A DNA stretch of 64,000 bases from Budvicia aquatica DSM 5075 = ATCC 35567 (GCF_000427805.1 NZ_ATYS01000011.1:1-64000); one strand, 5' to 3'. Shown: positions 11,520 through 22,637, numbered from the stretch's first letter. The notes: generated by a model from the letters alone, not told the origin. Numbers and translations: made by a program.

Positions 11520-11598
11520 TTTTGCGTCCCCTAAACATCGTCATCATTAACATTTTCCGCTACCATGCATGACTTATAAATTGCCGGCGGTAAAAACC

Positions 11599-11616
11599 AC
11601 GATGACATATCATCGT
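11599..11616. promoter_or_regulatory. 18-bp palindrome in the kefG-yheS divergent spacer
   Basis: ACGATGA and TCATCGT are perfect arms around CATA. It lies about 80 bases upstream of kefG and 218 upstream of yheS in the 314-bp divergent spacer, a good place for an operator. The cognate regulator is unknown to me. Apart from this I see no other strong signal in the spacer. Confidence 0.4.
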
Positions 11617-11833
11617 CGCACCCGCTAGGTTTAGCTAAATTATGGGTAAGCTAATAAATAATAGCATTGAAATAATAGGCTTTTATTTAAAAGCCTGATT
11701 TATTTATCTGAAGCTAAACAGCACAAAAAAATGATTCTCAACAAACGGTTTGTGACAGTAAATCGAAGCCAATCTTTGGCCCGTCGCCTTTCCGATTAAT
11801 AACCCAGTGACTGATAACCTGATACGTGGCCTT

Positions 11834-13756
11834 ATGATTGTATTTTCTTCATTGCAAATCCGACGCGGTGTAAATGTCTTACTCGATAACGCAACGGCAA
11901 CGATTAACCCCGGACAAAAAGTCGGTCTGGTAGGAAAAAATGGCTGTGGCAAATCAACCTTACTTTCCTTGCTAAAAGGCGAGCTTTCGGCCGACGGCGG
12001 AAACGTCACATTCCCTAGTAATTGGGCTATGTCGTGGGTCAATCAAGAAACACCAGCATTAGAAATTCCGGCTGTTGAATATGTTATTGACGGTGACAGA
12101 GAGTATCGCAGGCTAGAAAAAGCCCTGGCCGAGGCTAATCTGAAAAATGATGGCCACGAAATTGCCGTCGTTCACGGCCAGCTAGATGCTATTCAGGCCT
12201 GGACTATCTACCCGAGAGCATCAAGTTTATTACATGGCCTAGGATTTTCACAGGAACAGTTGCAACAGCCCGTCAGCGCTTTCTCGGGCGGCTGGCGAAT
12301 GCGTTTAAACCTTGCTCAAGCGCTGCTTTGTCGCTCAGACCTACTGTTACTGGATGAGCCGACTAACCACTTAGATTTAGATGCCGTTATCTGGCTGGAA
12401 AAGTGGCTAAAAAGCTACACCGGAACATTGATTCTAATTTCTCACGATCGTGACTTCCTCGATCCAATCGTGGATAAAATCCTGCATATTGAACAACAGC
12501 AGATGAATGAGTACACCGGAAACTACTCATCATTTGAGCGCCAGCGGGCGACTAAACTGTCGCAACAACAGGCAATGTTCCAGTCACAGCAAGAAAAAGT
12601 TGCTCACTTACAAAGCTATATTGACCGGTTTAAAGCGCAAGCCACTAAGGCAAAACAGGCCCAAAGCCGAATCAAAATGCTAGAGCGCATGGAACTTATT
12701 GCGCCGGCGCATGTTGATAACCCGTTTAGTTTTAGCTTCCGTAAACCGGAGAGCCTGCCCAATCCGCTATTACGGATGGAAAAAGTCAGCGCCGGATACA
12801 ACGACAAAACCATTCTGGAATCGATAAAACTTAATCTGGTTCCCGGCTCGAGAATTGGTCTGCTTGGCCGTAACGGGGCAGGTAAATCAACCCTGATCAA
12901 ACTACTGGCCGGTACTCTTGCGCCACAGCAAGGTGAAATAGGTTTAGCTAAAGGAATTAAGTTAGGCTATTTCGCTCAACACCAGCTTGAAACCCTAAGG
13001 GCTGATGAGACCCCGCTACAGCATCTCAGCCGTTTAGCACCAAATGAGTATGAGCAACAGCTGCGGGATTATCTTGGCGGATTTGGTTTTCGCGGCGATA
13101 AAGTGACTGAAAATACAGAACGCTTCTCCGGCGGCGAAAAAGCCCGTTTGGTATTAGCATTGGTTGTCTGGCAGCGACCAAACCTACTGCTGCTCGATGA
13201 ACCAACTAACCACCTCGACCTCGATATGCGTCAGGCATTAACTGAAGCACTGATAGACTTTGAGGGAGCTCTGGTTGTCGTTTCACATGACCGTCATTTA
13301 TTACGTTCAACCACCGATGACTTATATCTGGTTCATGATAAAAAAGTAGAGCCTTTTGACGGCGATCTCGATGATTACCAACAATGGCTGGCCAACCTGC
13401 AGCGTTTAGAATCGCAGCCGGAAGAGGGAAGTAAAGAAACCTCCACCAACAGTGCTCAGGCACGTAAAGACCAAAAGCGCCGCGAAGCTGATTTCAGAAC
13501 TCAAACCCAGCCTATCCGTAAAAAGATCGACAAACTGGATGCTGAACTGGAAAAACTGAGTAAACAGCTCAATGACATTGAGCAATCCCTCTCTGACAGT
13601 GCCATCTATGACATGGCTAAAAAAGCAGAATTAACCCAGCTATTGCAACAGCAAATAGCGGTTAAGTCAGCACAGGAAGAGAAGGAAATGACGTGGTTAG
13701 AGCTTCAGGAACAGCTTGAAGAAATGACAGCGGTGTTTAATCAGGACATTAGCTAA
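11834..13756 (+). CDS. yheS: ABC-F family ATPase YheS
   Basis: YheS is an ABC-F protein with two ABC domains and no membrane segments; the family acts on ribosomes as translation factors. I chose the ATG at 11834 (MIVFSSLQIRRGVNVLLDNA), which equals the E. coli N-terminus; a start nine codons upstream is unsupported. The product is 640 residues. The first Walker A is G34-S41 (GKNGCGKS), followed by the signature FSGGWRMRL and LLLDEPTNHLD. The second ABC domain starts near 310 (GRNGAGKST, FSGGEKARL, LLLDEPTNHLD). A charged coiled-coil C-terminal extension begins at about residue 530. Confidence 0.95.
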   Translation: MIVFSSLQIRRGVNVLLDNATATINPGQKVGLVGKNGCGKSTLLSLLKGELSADGGNVTFPSNWAMSWVNQETPALEIPAVEYVIDGDREYRRLEKALAEANLKNDGHEIAVVHGQLDAIQAWTIYPRASSLLHGLGFSQEQLQQPVSAFSGGWRMRLNLAQALLCRSDLLLLDEPTNHLDLDAVIWLEKWLKSYTGTLILISHDRDFLDPIVDKILHIEQQQMNEYTGNYSSFERQRATKLSQQQAMFQSQQEKVAHLQSYIDRFKAQATKAKQAQSRIKMLERMELIAPAHVDNPFSFSFRKPESLPNPLLRMEKVSAGYNDKTILESIKLNLVPGSRIGLLGRNGAGKSTLIKLLAGTLAPQQGEIGLAKGIKLGYFAQHQLETLRADETPLQHLSRLAPNEYEQQLRDYLGGFGFRGDKVTENTERFSGGEKARLVLALVVWQRPNLLLLDEPTNHLDLDMRQALTEALIDFEGALVVVSHDRHLLRSTTDDLYLVHDKKVEPFDGDLDDYQQWLANLQRLESQPEEGSKETSTNSAQARKDQKRREADFRTQTQPIRKKIDKLDAELEKLSKQLNDIEQSLSDSAIYDMAKKAELTQLLQQQIAVKSAQEEKEMTWLELQEQLEEMTAVFNQDIS

Positions 13757-13763
13757 CCAAGAT

Positions 13764-13787
13764 TAAAGGCGCCACCCGGCGCCTTTA
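13764..13787. terminator. Terminator between yheS and the LysE-family gene
   Basis: TAAAGGCGCC and GGCGCCTTTA form a perfect stem with a 4-base loop between convergent genes. The T-run is short. Confidence 0.7.
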
Positions 13788-13822
13788 TCAATCACAATAA
13801 GGCGACTGCGCCCTGTTCTAAC

Positions 13823-14425
13823 CTAAATCCAGATAAAAAACACACAGCCAGCCGTCAGCACGCCCATGGTGAAATTAAAAATGGCCCATGACTTACGGCT
13901 TTGTAGTAAACGGCTAATAGCGGTACCAAAACCCATCCAGATAACACCAGCCACAATATTTACTGAACACATTGCAATACTGATGGCGATGACTGATGCG
14001 CTATAATTGCTGCCGGCTAAACTGTAGCTGGCAATAGAGCCAATTCCCATCAACCATGCTTTTGGATTTAAAGCCTGCAACAGTAACCCTTGATATAACC
14101 GCACCGGCTTGATAGTGCCTTTATCTGTTTCCAACTTTTCATAACGGGAAGTCGCAATCTTCCATGCCAGCCAGACCAAATATAAACTGCCTAAAATCTT
14201 GAGGGCTAAATGCAATTGAGGATAGGCAATAATAATACTGCCAACGCCCGCAGCCACCAGCAACAGCAATAACTGCATTCCGATCATAATACCCAGCATT
14301 AGCGGCAAAGTTCTGATAAACCCGAAGTTCGCCGTCGATGAAGTCAGTAACATATTATTCGGGCCGGGCGTCACTGCTGCAATCCATAAAAACATTAACA
14401 TTGAAAGAAACCAGCCTAACTCCAT
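13823..14425 (-). CDS. LysE/RhtB-family amino-acid exporter
   Basis: This family exports amino acids or their derivatives across the inner membrane. The product is 200 residues with about six hydrophobic segments. It has the family motif AVTPGPNNMLL (residues 17-27) and the segment SLYLVWLAWKIATS (about 95-108), which resembles E. coli EamB (cysteine/O-acetylserine exporter). The substrate cannot be told from sequence. It sits between yheS and yheT, which are adjacent in E. coli, and points against both, so it looks like an insertion or a lineage-specific gene. Confidence 0.85.
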   Translation of the reverse strand: MELGWFLSMLMFLWIAAVTPGPNNMLLTSSTANFGFIRTLPLMLGIMIGMQLLLLLVAAGVGSIIIAYPQLHLALKILGSLYLVWLAWKIATSRYEKLETDKGTIKPVRLYQGLLLQALNPKAWLMGIGSIASYSLAGSNYSASVIAISIAMCSVNIVAGVIWMGFGTAISRLLQSRKSWAIFNFTMGVLTAGCVFFIWI

Positions 14426-14526
14426 TTTGCGTAACCCTTCGCTTTTGTGGTGTGTTTATTCATTCCATTCAAGCTAGCAGTGTGATATTGATCGCACAAG
14501 TCCCCTAGAGTGAATTTTATTTAGTT

Positions 14527-15507
14527 ATGGATGCACAATTTCAGCCAATGCGGGGAGCGGCTAACCCGCATATACAAACTTTACTTCCGCGATTATTTCG
14601 ACGAAAAATAAAACAACAGCCGGTCTGGCAACGTTTAGAGTTACCGGATGGCGACTTTATCGATCTCGCGTGGAGCGAAGATCCCCAGCAAGCCCGTCAT
14701 AAACCGCGGCTGGTGGTGTTTCATGGGCTAGAGGGCAGTTTTTATAGCCCTTATGCTCATGGCTTATTAGATACATGTAAAGACCTTGGCTGGCTCTGTG
14801 TGGTTATGCATTTTCGCGGCTGTAGCGGTGAGCCAAACAGAAGCCCGCGAGCTTATCATTCGGGTGAAACCAGCGATACACGCTTCTTTTTAAACTGGCT
14901 GCAAGAAAACTTAGGCCAATCCCCTACCGCTGCCGTCGGATATTCACTGGGCGGGAATATGCTAGGCTGCTATCTGGCAGAAGAAGGACATCAGGTACCA
15001 CTACAGGCGGCGGTAATTGTCTCAGCGCCTCTAATGTTAGCCCCCTGTTCTCAACAGTTGGAGCAAGGATTTTCCCGGATTTATAACCGTTATTTAGTCG
15101 GGCAGCTAAAGCAAAGTACCAAACGTAAACTCAGCCGTTATCCCGAAATACTGCCGCTGCCTGGTTTAGCCCTAAAACACATTCATTCACTGCGTGAATT
15201 TGATGATGCCATCACTGCACCGCTGCACGGATTCAAAGACTCATCGGACTATTACCAGCAATGTAGCGCCTTACCGCTGCTACCCAAAATAAGCATTCCG
15301 CTATTAATTATTCATGCCAAAGACGATCCCTTTATGGCTGCAGAAGTGATTCCGGCCAAAGAGTCCCTTCCCGATAATATTGAGTATCAGTTGACCGCAC
15401 ACGGCGGACACGTTGGGTTTGTCGGCGGCACATGGAGCAAACCTCAAATGTGGCTGGAACAGCGGATCCCCGAGTGGCTCAAACCTTATCTGGAGAAAAC
15501 ACTATGA
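14527..15507 (+). CDS. yheT: Alpha/beta hydrolase YheT
   Basis: YheT belongs to the AB-hydrolase 4 (EMB8-like) family with no settled substrate. The 326-residue product contains [18 protein letters not shown], the nucleophile elbow [10 protein letters not shown] (Ser about 141), [12 protein letters not shown] (acid region) and [11 protein letters not shown] (catalytic His region). Its TGA stop overlaps the yheU start (ATGA), so the two are coupled. Confidence 0.93.
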   Translation: MDAQFQPMRGAANPHIQTLLPRLFRRKIKQQPVWQRLELPDGDFIDLAWSEDPQQARHKPRLVVFHGLEGSFYSPYAHGLLDTCKDLGWLCVVMHFRGCSGEPNRSPRAYHSGETSDTRFFLNWLQENLGQSPTAAVGYSLGGNMLGCYLAEEGHQVPLQAAVIVSAPLMLAPCSQQLEQGFSRIYNRYLVGQLKQSTKRKLSRYPEILPLPGLALKHIHSLREFDDAITAPLHGFKDSSDYYQQCSALPLLPKISIPLLIIHAKDDPFMAAEVIPAKESLPDNIEYQLTAHGGHVGFVGGTWSKPQMWLEQRIPEWLKPYLEKTL

Positions 15508-15758
15508 TTATTCCGTGGCGTGATATTCCTGCAGAAACTCTAGACAGCGTGATTGAATCTTTTGTTCTGCGTGAAGGGACAGACTACGGCGAATACGAAA
15601 AGTCCCTGGACCAAAAAGTAGATGATATCAAGCGGCAGTTGAAAAATGGCGATATCGTTCTCGTCTGGTCTGAATTGCATGAAACGATTAATATTATGCC
15701 TAAAAGTCAGTTTAACGAAGGTGATGAAGAAGCCTCTGAACAACCATATGATTTTTAA
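15504..15758 (+). CDS. yheU: YheU family protein
   Basis: This small cytoplasmic protein of unknown function (UPF0270) has 84 residues starting [20 protein letters not shown]. The family core [18 protein letters not shown] and [16 protein letters not shown] is present. The start at 15504 overlaps the yheT stop by 4 bases, and a longer frame starting inside yheT is rejected. The acidic tail after the core (about 12 residues) is longer than the 72-residue E. coli form. Confidence 0.92.
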   Translation: MIIPWRDIPAETLDSVIESFVLREGTDYGEYEKSLDQKVDDIKRQLKNGDIVLVWSELHETINIMPKSQFNEGDEEASEQPYDF

Positions 15759-15837
15759 GTAACAATATGGGATTCATCTCGCCATCCCTGCCGGGCACTG
15801 CTCTACCGATAACAATGAAAATCAAGGAATCAGGCAA

Positions 15838-16707
15838 ATGTCAGCAAAACACCCAATTATCGCGGTTACCGGATCGAGTGGTGCCGGTACCACCACAACC
15901 AGTCAGGCCTTTCGTAAAATATTTCAATTGCTGAATCTCAACGCAGCCAGAATCGAAGGTGATGCCTACCATCGTTATACCCGCCCGGAAATGGATGCAG
16001 AAATCCGAAAAGCCCGGGAGCAAGGCCGCCATATCAGTTATTTTGGTCCGGAGGCCAATGACTTCGCCCAGTTAGAAAATAGCTTCCTCGAATATGGAAA
16101 AACAGGTACCGGGCGCACCCGTAAATATCTGCATACCTATGATGAAGCCGTACCCTATAATCAAGTGCCGGGCACGTTTACACCTTGGCAGCCATTACCT
16201 GAGTCTACCGACCTTCTTTTCTATGAAGGGCTGCACGGCGGAATTGTTACCGCACAGCATAATGTCGTACAGCATGTAGACCTGCTGGTCGGCGTAGTCC
16301 CTATTGTGAATCTGGAATGGATACAAAAACTCATCAGAGATACCGTTGAGAGAGAACACTCACGAGAAGCGGTGATTGATTCAGTTGTTCGCTCAATGGA
16401 TGACTACATCAACTACATTACACCGCAATTTTCCCGTACTCATATTAACTTCCAGCGGGTACCGACCGTCGATACATCCGATCCTTTCTCTGCAAAAAGC
16501 ATCCCGACGATGGATGAAAGCCTGGTGGTGATTCATTTCAGAGGATTAACCGGCATCGATTTCCCGTATTTACTGGCCATGCTCCATGGTTCATATATCT
16601 CCCAAATCAATACGCTGGTTATTCCGGGAGGAAAAGTCGGATTAGCCATGGAGCTTATAATTACACCGTTAATACAACAACTGCTGGAAGGAAGGATTCT
16701 GGAATAA
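15838..16707 (+). CDS. prkB: Phosphoribulokinase-like protein PrkB
   Basis: The 289-residue product equals E. coli PrkB in length and start (MSAKHPIIAVTGSSGAG). The P-loop reads GSSGAGTTT (residues 12-20), with threonine in place of the usual lysine; E. coli PrkB, as I recall it, has the same change, so it is a subfamily trait. Classical phosphoribulokinase activity is not expected from context, as there are no Calvin-cycle genes here. The role is unknown. AAGGAA precedes the ATG. The yhfA (OsmC-like) gene that follows in E. coli is missing. Confidence 0.92.
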   Translation: MSAKHPIIAVTGSSGAGTTTTSQAFRKIFQLLNLNAARIEGDAYHRYTRPEMDAEIRKAREQGRHISYFGPEANDFAQLENSFLEYGKTGTGRTRKYLHTYDEAVPYNQVPGTFTPWQPLPESTDLLFYEGLHGGIVTAQHNVVQHVDLLVGVVPIVNLEWIQKLIRDTVEREHSREAVIDSVVRSMDDYINYITPQFSRTHINFQRVPTVDTSDPFSAKSIPTMDESLVVIHFRGLTGIDFPYLLAMLHGSYISQINTLVIPGGKVGLAMELIITPLIQQLLEGRILE

Positions 16708-16845
16708 CAGATAGCAGTTAAAATGAGCAAATAATCTCGAGTTGAATCGTTTAACCCTCATTTCGGTAAGACAATACGAGACTCTTTGCCTAACCTGTGT
16801 TACAACCATATAGCAGAACAAGTACATAAAATAAGTTATGCCTAA

Positions 16846-16889
16846 ACGATGCAAAACAGGTAAATACCTCTTATTCTAATATGCATCGT
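16846..16889. promoter_or_regulatory. Inverted repeat upstream of crp
   Basis: ACGATGCA (16846-16853) and TGCATCGT (16882-16889) are perfect 8-bp arms 28 bases apart, in the 293-bp prkB-crp spacer about 110 bases before crp. They could be a regulator pair or a leader hairpin. I found no good CRP consensus site in this spacer. Confidence 0.35.
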
Positions 16890-17000
16890 CTAAGATAACG
16901 ACGCTCACTGAGCAAACTATTATGTTCAGGAGCGGGCTAGGTTTCGGCGAGCGAATGACTTTGCTGTTTTAAGCAGTGATTACAAAGAGGATAACAACAA

Positions 17001-17633
17001 ATGGTTCTCGGCAAACCACAAACAGACCCTACTCTCGAATGGTTTTTATCTCATTGCCATATCCATAAATACCCATCCAAGAGTACGCTTATTCACCAGG
17101 GTGAAAAAGCAGAGACTCTTTACTATATTGTAAAAGGTGCCGTAGCCGTTCTGATTAAGGATGAAGAAGGCAAAGAAATGATCCTCTCCTATCTTAATCA
17201 GGGGGATTTCATTGGTGAATTAGGCCTTTTTGAAGAAGGTCAGGAGCGCAGTGCCTGGGTAAGAGCAAAAACTGCCTGTGAAGTTGCTGAAATTTCATAT
17301 AAGAAGTTTCGCCAACTGATTCAAGTTAATCCGGACATTTTAATGCGGTTATCCGCTCAGATGGCCAGCCGTTTGCAAGTTACATCAGAAAAAGTCGGTA
17401 GTTTAGCTTTCCTTGACGTAACGGGCCGTATCGCACAAACTTTACTCAACCTTGCGAAACAACCTGATGCAATGACTCACCCGGACGGAATGCAAATCAA
17501 AATTACCCGTCAGGAAATTGGACAAATCGTTGGTTGTTCCCGTGAAACCGTAGGACGTATATTAAAAATGCTGGAAGATCAGAATCTGATCTCGGCACAT
17601 GGGAAGACCATAGTCGTTTACGGAACACGTTAA
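17001..17633 (+). CDS. crp: cAMP receptor protein
   Basis: CRP is the global catabolite regulator that binds TGTGA-N6-TCACA sites when loaded with cAMP. The 210-residue product starts [20 protein letters not shown]. The cAMP pocket contains [18 protein letters not shown] (Glu72, Arg82-type residues). The C-terminal helix-turn-helix [20 protein letters not shown] is at about 169-188, with the Arg-Glu-x-x-Gly-Arg recognition helix intact. AGAGGA precedes the ATG. A CRP-type site lies upstream of rspA in this window. Confidence 0.99.
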   Translation: MVLGKPQTDPTLEWFLSHCHIHKYPSKSTLIHQGEKAETLYYIVKGAVAVLIKDEEGKEMILSYLNQGDFIGELGLFEEGQERSAWVRAKTACEVAEISYKKFRQLIQVNPDILMRLSAQMASRLQVTSEKVGSLAFLDVTGRIAQTLLNLAKQPDAMTHPDGMQIKITRQEIGQIVGCSRETVGRILKMLEDQNLISAHGKTIVVYGTR

Positions 17634-17643
17634 TTATCAAGCA

Positions 17644-17676
17644 AAAACGGGTACAGCCTAGATAGCGTACCCGTTT
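17644..17676 (+). terminator. Terminator after crp
   Basis: AAACGGGTAC and GTACCCGTTT form a perfect 10-bp stem with a 12-base loop, 10 bases past the crp stop. The T-run is short. Confidence 0.75.
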
Positions 17677-17694
17677 ATCCTCTCCGGGAAGCGT

Positions 17695-19770
17695 ATGTGG
17701 CGACGTGTTATTTACCATCCTGAAGTTAATTACGCTCTGCGCCAAACGCTAGTTCTGTGTTTACCTATTGCTTTAGCCTGGTCTTTAGGTGAACTACGCT
17801 TAGGTTTCTTACTCTCACTGGTTCCCGCCTGCTGTAATATTGGCGGTCTCGATACTCCCCATAAACGTTTTTTCAAACGGCTGGCTATCGGTGGTTTACT
17901 ATTTACCGTCAGCAGCTTATTGCTTCAACAACTGCTCTTCTGGTCAGTACCTTTACCCGCCTGTTTATTGATTTTAGCCCTGCTATTTGGTGTCACCGCT
18001 GAAATTAGTCCATTGCATGGCAGAATGCTGCCCGCAGCCATGGTTGCCGCAATATTTACCCTTAGTCTGGTTGGTGTTTATCCCCAATGGTATGCTCCTG
18101 CAATCTATATTATCGGTACCGTTTGGTATGGTTTATTTACCTACGTCTGGTTCAGGCTATGGCAAGAACAGCCAATGAGAGAAGCGCTGAGCCAGCTATA
18201 CCGTGAGTTAGCCGACTACTTTGAAGATAAATATAGCCTGCTAACCCAGCACACCAATCCTGAAACCGCACTGCCGCCGTTGCTGAAACGGCAACAGCAG
18301 GTGATGGATACCATTACGTTGGTATACCAGCAGATCTATATGATTACCGATCTAAAGCACCCGCGGCATAAACGTTTAATGCAGGCATTTCAGGTGGCAT
18401 TAGATCTGCAGGAACATATTACCGTCAGCCTCCATCAGCCGGATGAAGTTCAAAAGCTGGTGGAAGAGAGTCATGCCGAAGCGGTTATCCGTTTTAACGC
18501 TAAAATTATCAGCCAGCGGCTAAGGGTTTTGGCCGACAACATCCTTTACCATCAGCGGCCAACTGCGTTTAATATGGATAATGAACTCTCGGCCCTGGCA
18601 AAAATTGCTCACCAGCATCCGGACAATCCGGTAGGGGCTTTTTGCTACTACCATTTTAGCCGCATCGCCCACTTATTGAGCTCCCAATGTCCGCTGTACA
18701 CCCGCAGCCTGATGCAGGGCCAAAATATACTGCCATTCTGGCGCGCCCTTAAAAGCTATTGTTCACTAAAATCTGTTGCACTGAGAAATTCAGCTCGACT
18801 GGGAATTACGCTGGCGGTAGGCAGCGGAATTGGTACCGTTCTTGATTTACCTAAACCCTACTGGATACTTCTGACCATCATGCTGGTCAGCCAGAATGGC
18901 TATAATGCGACACGAATCAGAATTCAGCACCGTGCATTGGGCACCATGTTTGGCATCATTGCCGGCGCAGGTATTCTTCAGCTTCACTATCCACAAAACA
19001 CCATGCTGCTTTTAATGCTGGTGATTACTCTCTGCTCCTATCTCATTGTGCGAAAAAATTATGGTATCGCCGTCATCGGATTCACCATTACAGCGGTATA
19101 TACCTTACAAATCATTGCTCTCAGCGGCATGGATATTCTGGTACCGCGTCTGATTGATACTGTAATTGGTTGTATTTTAGTCTTTGCCAGCACTATCTGG
19201 CTGTGGCCCCAGTGGCAAAGTGGCCTGCTGCGAAAAAATGCACACGACGCACTGGAAAGCTATCAACAGCACCTACGTATGATGTTCGATATGACGGATA
19301 ACGCACCGGAGCTTTCATATACTCGAATGAAAGTGAATCAGGCTCACAATGCGCTGTTTACTTCACTTAATCAGGCGATGCAGGAACCGGGATTTAACTC
19401 GCGCTATCTTACCGATATGCGGCTGTGGATTACCCATAGCCAGTTTTTGGTAGAGCACCTCAATGGCATGACCGTTATCGCACGGGATCAGTATGTTTTG
19501 GTGCCGGAGCTGTCAAAGGCGTATCTAAACTCCTGTGAAATTGCCATTCAGATCTGCCAACAGCGGCTGGAATATGATGGCCCGAGCAGCGATACCAGTA
19601 TGATGCAGATCATTGAGCCCGCGAATGAATTACCCGAAACCCTGATGGAAAGACATATCGAACGAGTGCTATCACATCTTAAAGCAATGCATACCATATC
19701 GTCACTGGCATGGCAGCAGCGCCCGCATCATGGAATTTGGTTAAAGCGCAAGTTACGCGATAATAATTAA
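17695..19770 (+). CDS. yhfK: FUSC-family membrane protein YhfK
   Basis: The 691-residue inner-membrane protein starts MWRRVIYHPEVNYALRQTLVL. It has an N-terminal block of about six membrane segments (15-165), a cytoplasmic helical region, a second hydrophobic block (about 360-505, with PYWILLTIMLVSQNGYNATR) and a C-terminal cytoplasmic domain. The fusaric-acid-resistance/aromatic acid efflux fold suggests a transport role, but the substrate is unknown. It follows crp as in E. coli and ends RPHHGIWLKRKLRDNN, very like the E. coli protein. Confidence 0.93.
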   Translation: MWRRVIYHPEVNYALRQTLVLCLPIALAWSLGELRLGFLLSLVPACCNIGGLDTPHKRFFKRLAIGGLLFTVSSLLLQQLLFWSVPLPACLLILALLFGVTAEISPLHGRMLPAAMVAAIFTLSLVGVYPQWYAPAIYIIGTVWYGLFTYVWFRLWQEQPMREALSQLYRELADYFEDKYSLLTQHTNPETALPPLLKRQQQVMDTITLVYQQIYMITDLKHPRHKRLMQAFQVALDLQEHITVSLHQPDEVQKLVEESHAEAVIRFNAKIISQRLRVLADNILYHQRPTAFNMDNELSALAKIAHQHPDNPVGAFCYYHFSRIAHLLSSQCPLYTRSLMQGQNILPFWRALKSYCSLKSVALRNSARLGITLAVGSGIGTVLDLPKPYWILLTIMLVSQNGYNATRIRIQHRALGTMFGIIAGAGILQLHYPQNTMLLLMLVITLCSYLIVRKNYGIAVIGFTITAVYTLQIIALSGMDILVPRLIDTVIGCILVFASTIWLWPQWQSGLLRKNAHDALESYQQHLRMMFDMTDNAPELSYTRMKVNQAHNALFTSLNQAMQEPGFNSRYLTDMRLWITHSQFLVEHLNGMTVIARDQYVLVPELSKAYLNSCEIAIQICQQRLEYDGPSSDTSMMQIIEPANELPETLMERHIERVLSHLKAMHTISSLAWQQRPHHGIWLKRKLRDNN

Positions 19771-19777
19771 AGAGGTG

Positions 19778-19809
19778 GCCGCCATATTGCCGGTAAGCGA
19801 AATGGCGGC
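19778..19809. terminator. Hairpin between convergent yhfK and argD
   Basis: GCCGCCAT and ATGGCGGC are perfect 8-bp arms with a 16-base loop, placed between the two stops. No T-run follows on either strand, so terminator function is only plausible. Confidence 0.4.
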
Positions 19810-19829
19810 ATTAGAACTCAACGGCGGTA

Positions 19830-21092
<1,263 letters not shown>

Positions 21093-21100
21093 TTATCAAA

Positions 21101-21118
21101 AATGAATATAAAATCAAT
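21101..21118 (-). promoter_or_regulatory. Candidate ArgR box upstream of argD
   Basis: AATGAATATAAAATCAAT fits the ARG-box consensus (WNTGAATWWWWATTCANW) in its left half and most of its right half, 48-65 bases upstream of the argD start. A much weaker second half-site follows about 3 bases on, where paired boxes usually lie. The region is very AT-rich, which raises the chance of a random match. Confidence 0.45.
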
Positions 21119-21254
21119 TTATTCAAATAAAAAATCAAATTAATTATTTTTAATCATTTAAATTCAGTTTATTAGTAATAATTTATTTTGAATTATTAAC
21201 CAAACCAATACCTGCCCACCTTCTTTTCTGGCGATAAAATCGTCTATTACTCCG

Positions 21255-21270
21255 AGTGATGCAAATCACA
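21255..21270 (+). promoter_or_regulatory. Near-consensus CRP site upstream of rspA
   Basis: AGTGA-TGCAAA-TCACA matches the CRP consensus TGTGA-N6-TCACA at 9 of 10 bases. It lies 124 bases before rspA in the 340-bp argD-rspA divergent spacer and predicts cAMP-CRP activation of the sugar-acid cluster. Confidence 0.75.
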
Positions 21271-21393
21271 AATTTAAGATCTTCACATCATATTTATATC
21301 GAACATACTTGTATGGTAGTCACACTAGAAGTATCTTGAGCCAACTTTCTCATCTCACTAGATTCAAAAATGACCCATCAGGATGGATGAATT

Positions 21394-22608
21394 ATGAAAA
21401 TCGTAAAGGCCGAAGTATTTGTGACTTGTCCGGGACGTAACTTTGTTACCGTCAAAATTACCACCGATGAAGGCTTATATGGCGTTGGCGACGCAACGTT
21501 AAACGGGCGCGAGTTGTCGGTTGCCTCCTATCTAAAAGACCATCTTTGCCCGCAGTTGATTGGCCGCGACGCCCATCAGATAGAAGATATTTGGCAGTTC
21601 TTCTATAAGGGTGCCTACTGGCGCCGCGGCCCGGTCACTATGTCTGCGATATCAGCTATTGACATGGCCCTGTGGGATATCAAAGGTAAAGCCGCCAATA
21701 TGCCGGTTTATCAGCTGTTAGGTGGAGCCTCCCGCACCGGCGTCATGGTTTATTGCCATACCACCGGTCGTAGCATTGACGAAGTACTGGAAGATTACGC
21801 AAAACACAAAGAGATGGGCTTTAAAGCGATTCGCGTGCAGTGCGGTGTTCCGGGTATGAAGACCACTTACGGATTAAGCAAAGGTAAGAATCTGGCCTAT
21901 GAACCGGCCACTAAGGGTCATCATCCGGAAGAACAACTTTGGTCAACTGAAAAATATTTAGACTTCACGCCAAAACTGTTTGATGCCGTACGTAATAAAT
22001 TTGGCTTCGACGAACATCTGCTACATGACATGCATCACCGCTTAACGCCGATAGAAGCAGCCCGTTTCGGTAAAAGCATTGAAGACTATCGTCTGTTCTG
22101 GATGGAAGATCCAACGCCGGCAGAAAATCAGGAATGCTTTCGCTTAATTCGTCAGCACACCGTGACGCCAATTGCCGTTGGTGAGGTTTTCAATAGCATT
22201 TGGGACTGTAAACAGCTGATTGAAGAGCAGCTAATTGACTATATCCGCACCACTATTACTCACGCGGGTGGCATTACCCATATGCGCCGCATTGCTGATT
22301 TTGCCGCAATGTATCAGGTTCGCACCGGTTCTCATGGCCCTTCGGATCTTTCTCCCATTTGCCACGCGGCGGCGCTGCACTTTGACCTTTGGGTTCCTAA
22401 CTTTGGCGTTCAGGAATATATGGGTTATTCAGAAAAAATGTTGGAGGTATTCCCACATAACTGGACCTTCGACGATGGCTATATGCACCCAAGCGATAAA
22501 CCGGGCCTGGGCATCGACTTTGACGAGAAACTGGCTGCGAAATATCCGTATGAACCCGCCTATCTTCCTGTAGCTCGTCTGGAAGATGGCACGCTTTGGA
22601 ACTGGTAA
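21394..22608 (+). CDS. rspA: D-mannonate dehydratase-family enolase RspA
   Basis: This enolase-superfamily enzyme removes water from D-mannonate (some members D-gluconate) to give 2-keto-3-deoxygluconate. The 404-residue product has the same length as, and is strongly similar to, E. coli RspA/ManD. Visible functional residues are Tyr159, metal ligands Asp212, Glu238 and Glu264, His214 in [11 protein letters not shown], and SHGPSDLSP (His314, Pro316). It leads a cluster with an MHS transporter, a fructuronate reductase-type enzyme and a GntR regulator. RspB, its partner in E. coli, is absent. The older 'starvation-sensing' name does not describe chemistry. Confidence 0.93.
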   Translation: MKIVKAEVFVTCPGRNFVTVKITTDEGLYGVGDATLNGRELSVASYLKDHLCPQLIGRDAHQIEDIWQFFYKGAYWRRGPVTMSAISAIDMALWDIKGKAANMPVYQLLGGASRTGVMVYCHTTGRSIDEVLEDYAKHKEMGFKAIRVQCGVPGMKTTYGLSKGKNLAYEPATKGHHPEEQLWSTEKYLDFTPKLFDAVRNKFGFDEHLLHDMHHRLTPIEAARFGKSIEDYRLFWMEDPTPAENQECFRLIRQHTVTPIAVGEVFNSIWDCKQLIEEQLIDYIRTTITHAGGITHMRRIADFAAMYQVRTGSHGPSDLSPICHAAALHFDLWVPNFGVQEYMGYSEKMLEVFPHNWTFDDGYMHPSDKPGLGIDFDEKLAAKYPYEPAYLPVARLEDGTLWNW

Positions 22609-22637
22609 TCATTCGACTCTGAGCCCTATCATATAAC

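Noticed and set aside
12616-12900. Antisense frames inside yheS, fusA, pckA and others
   Set aside because: All are shadows of strongly conserved genes without independent evidence.
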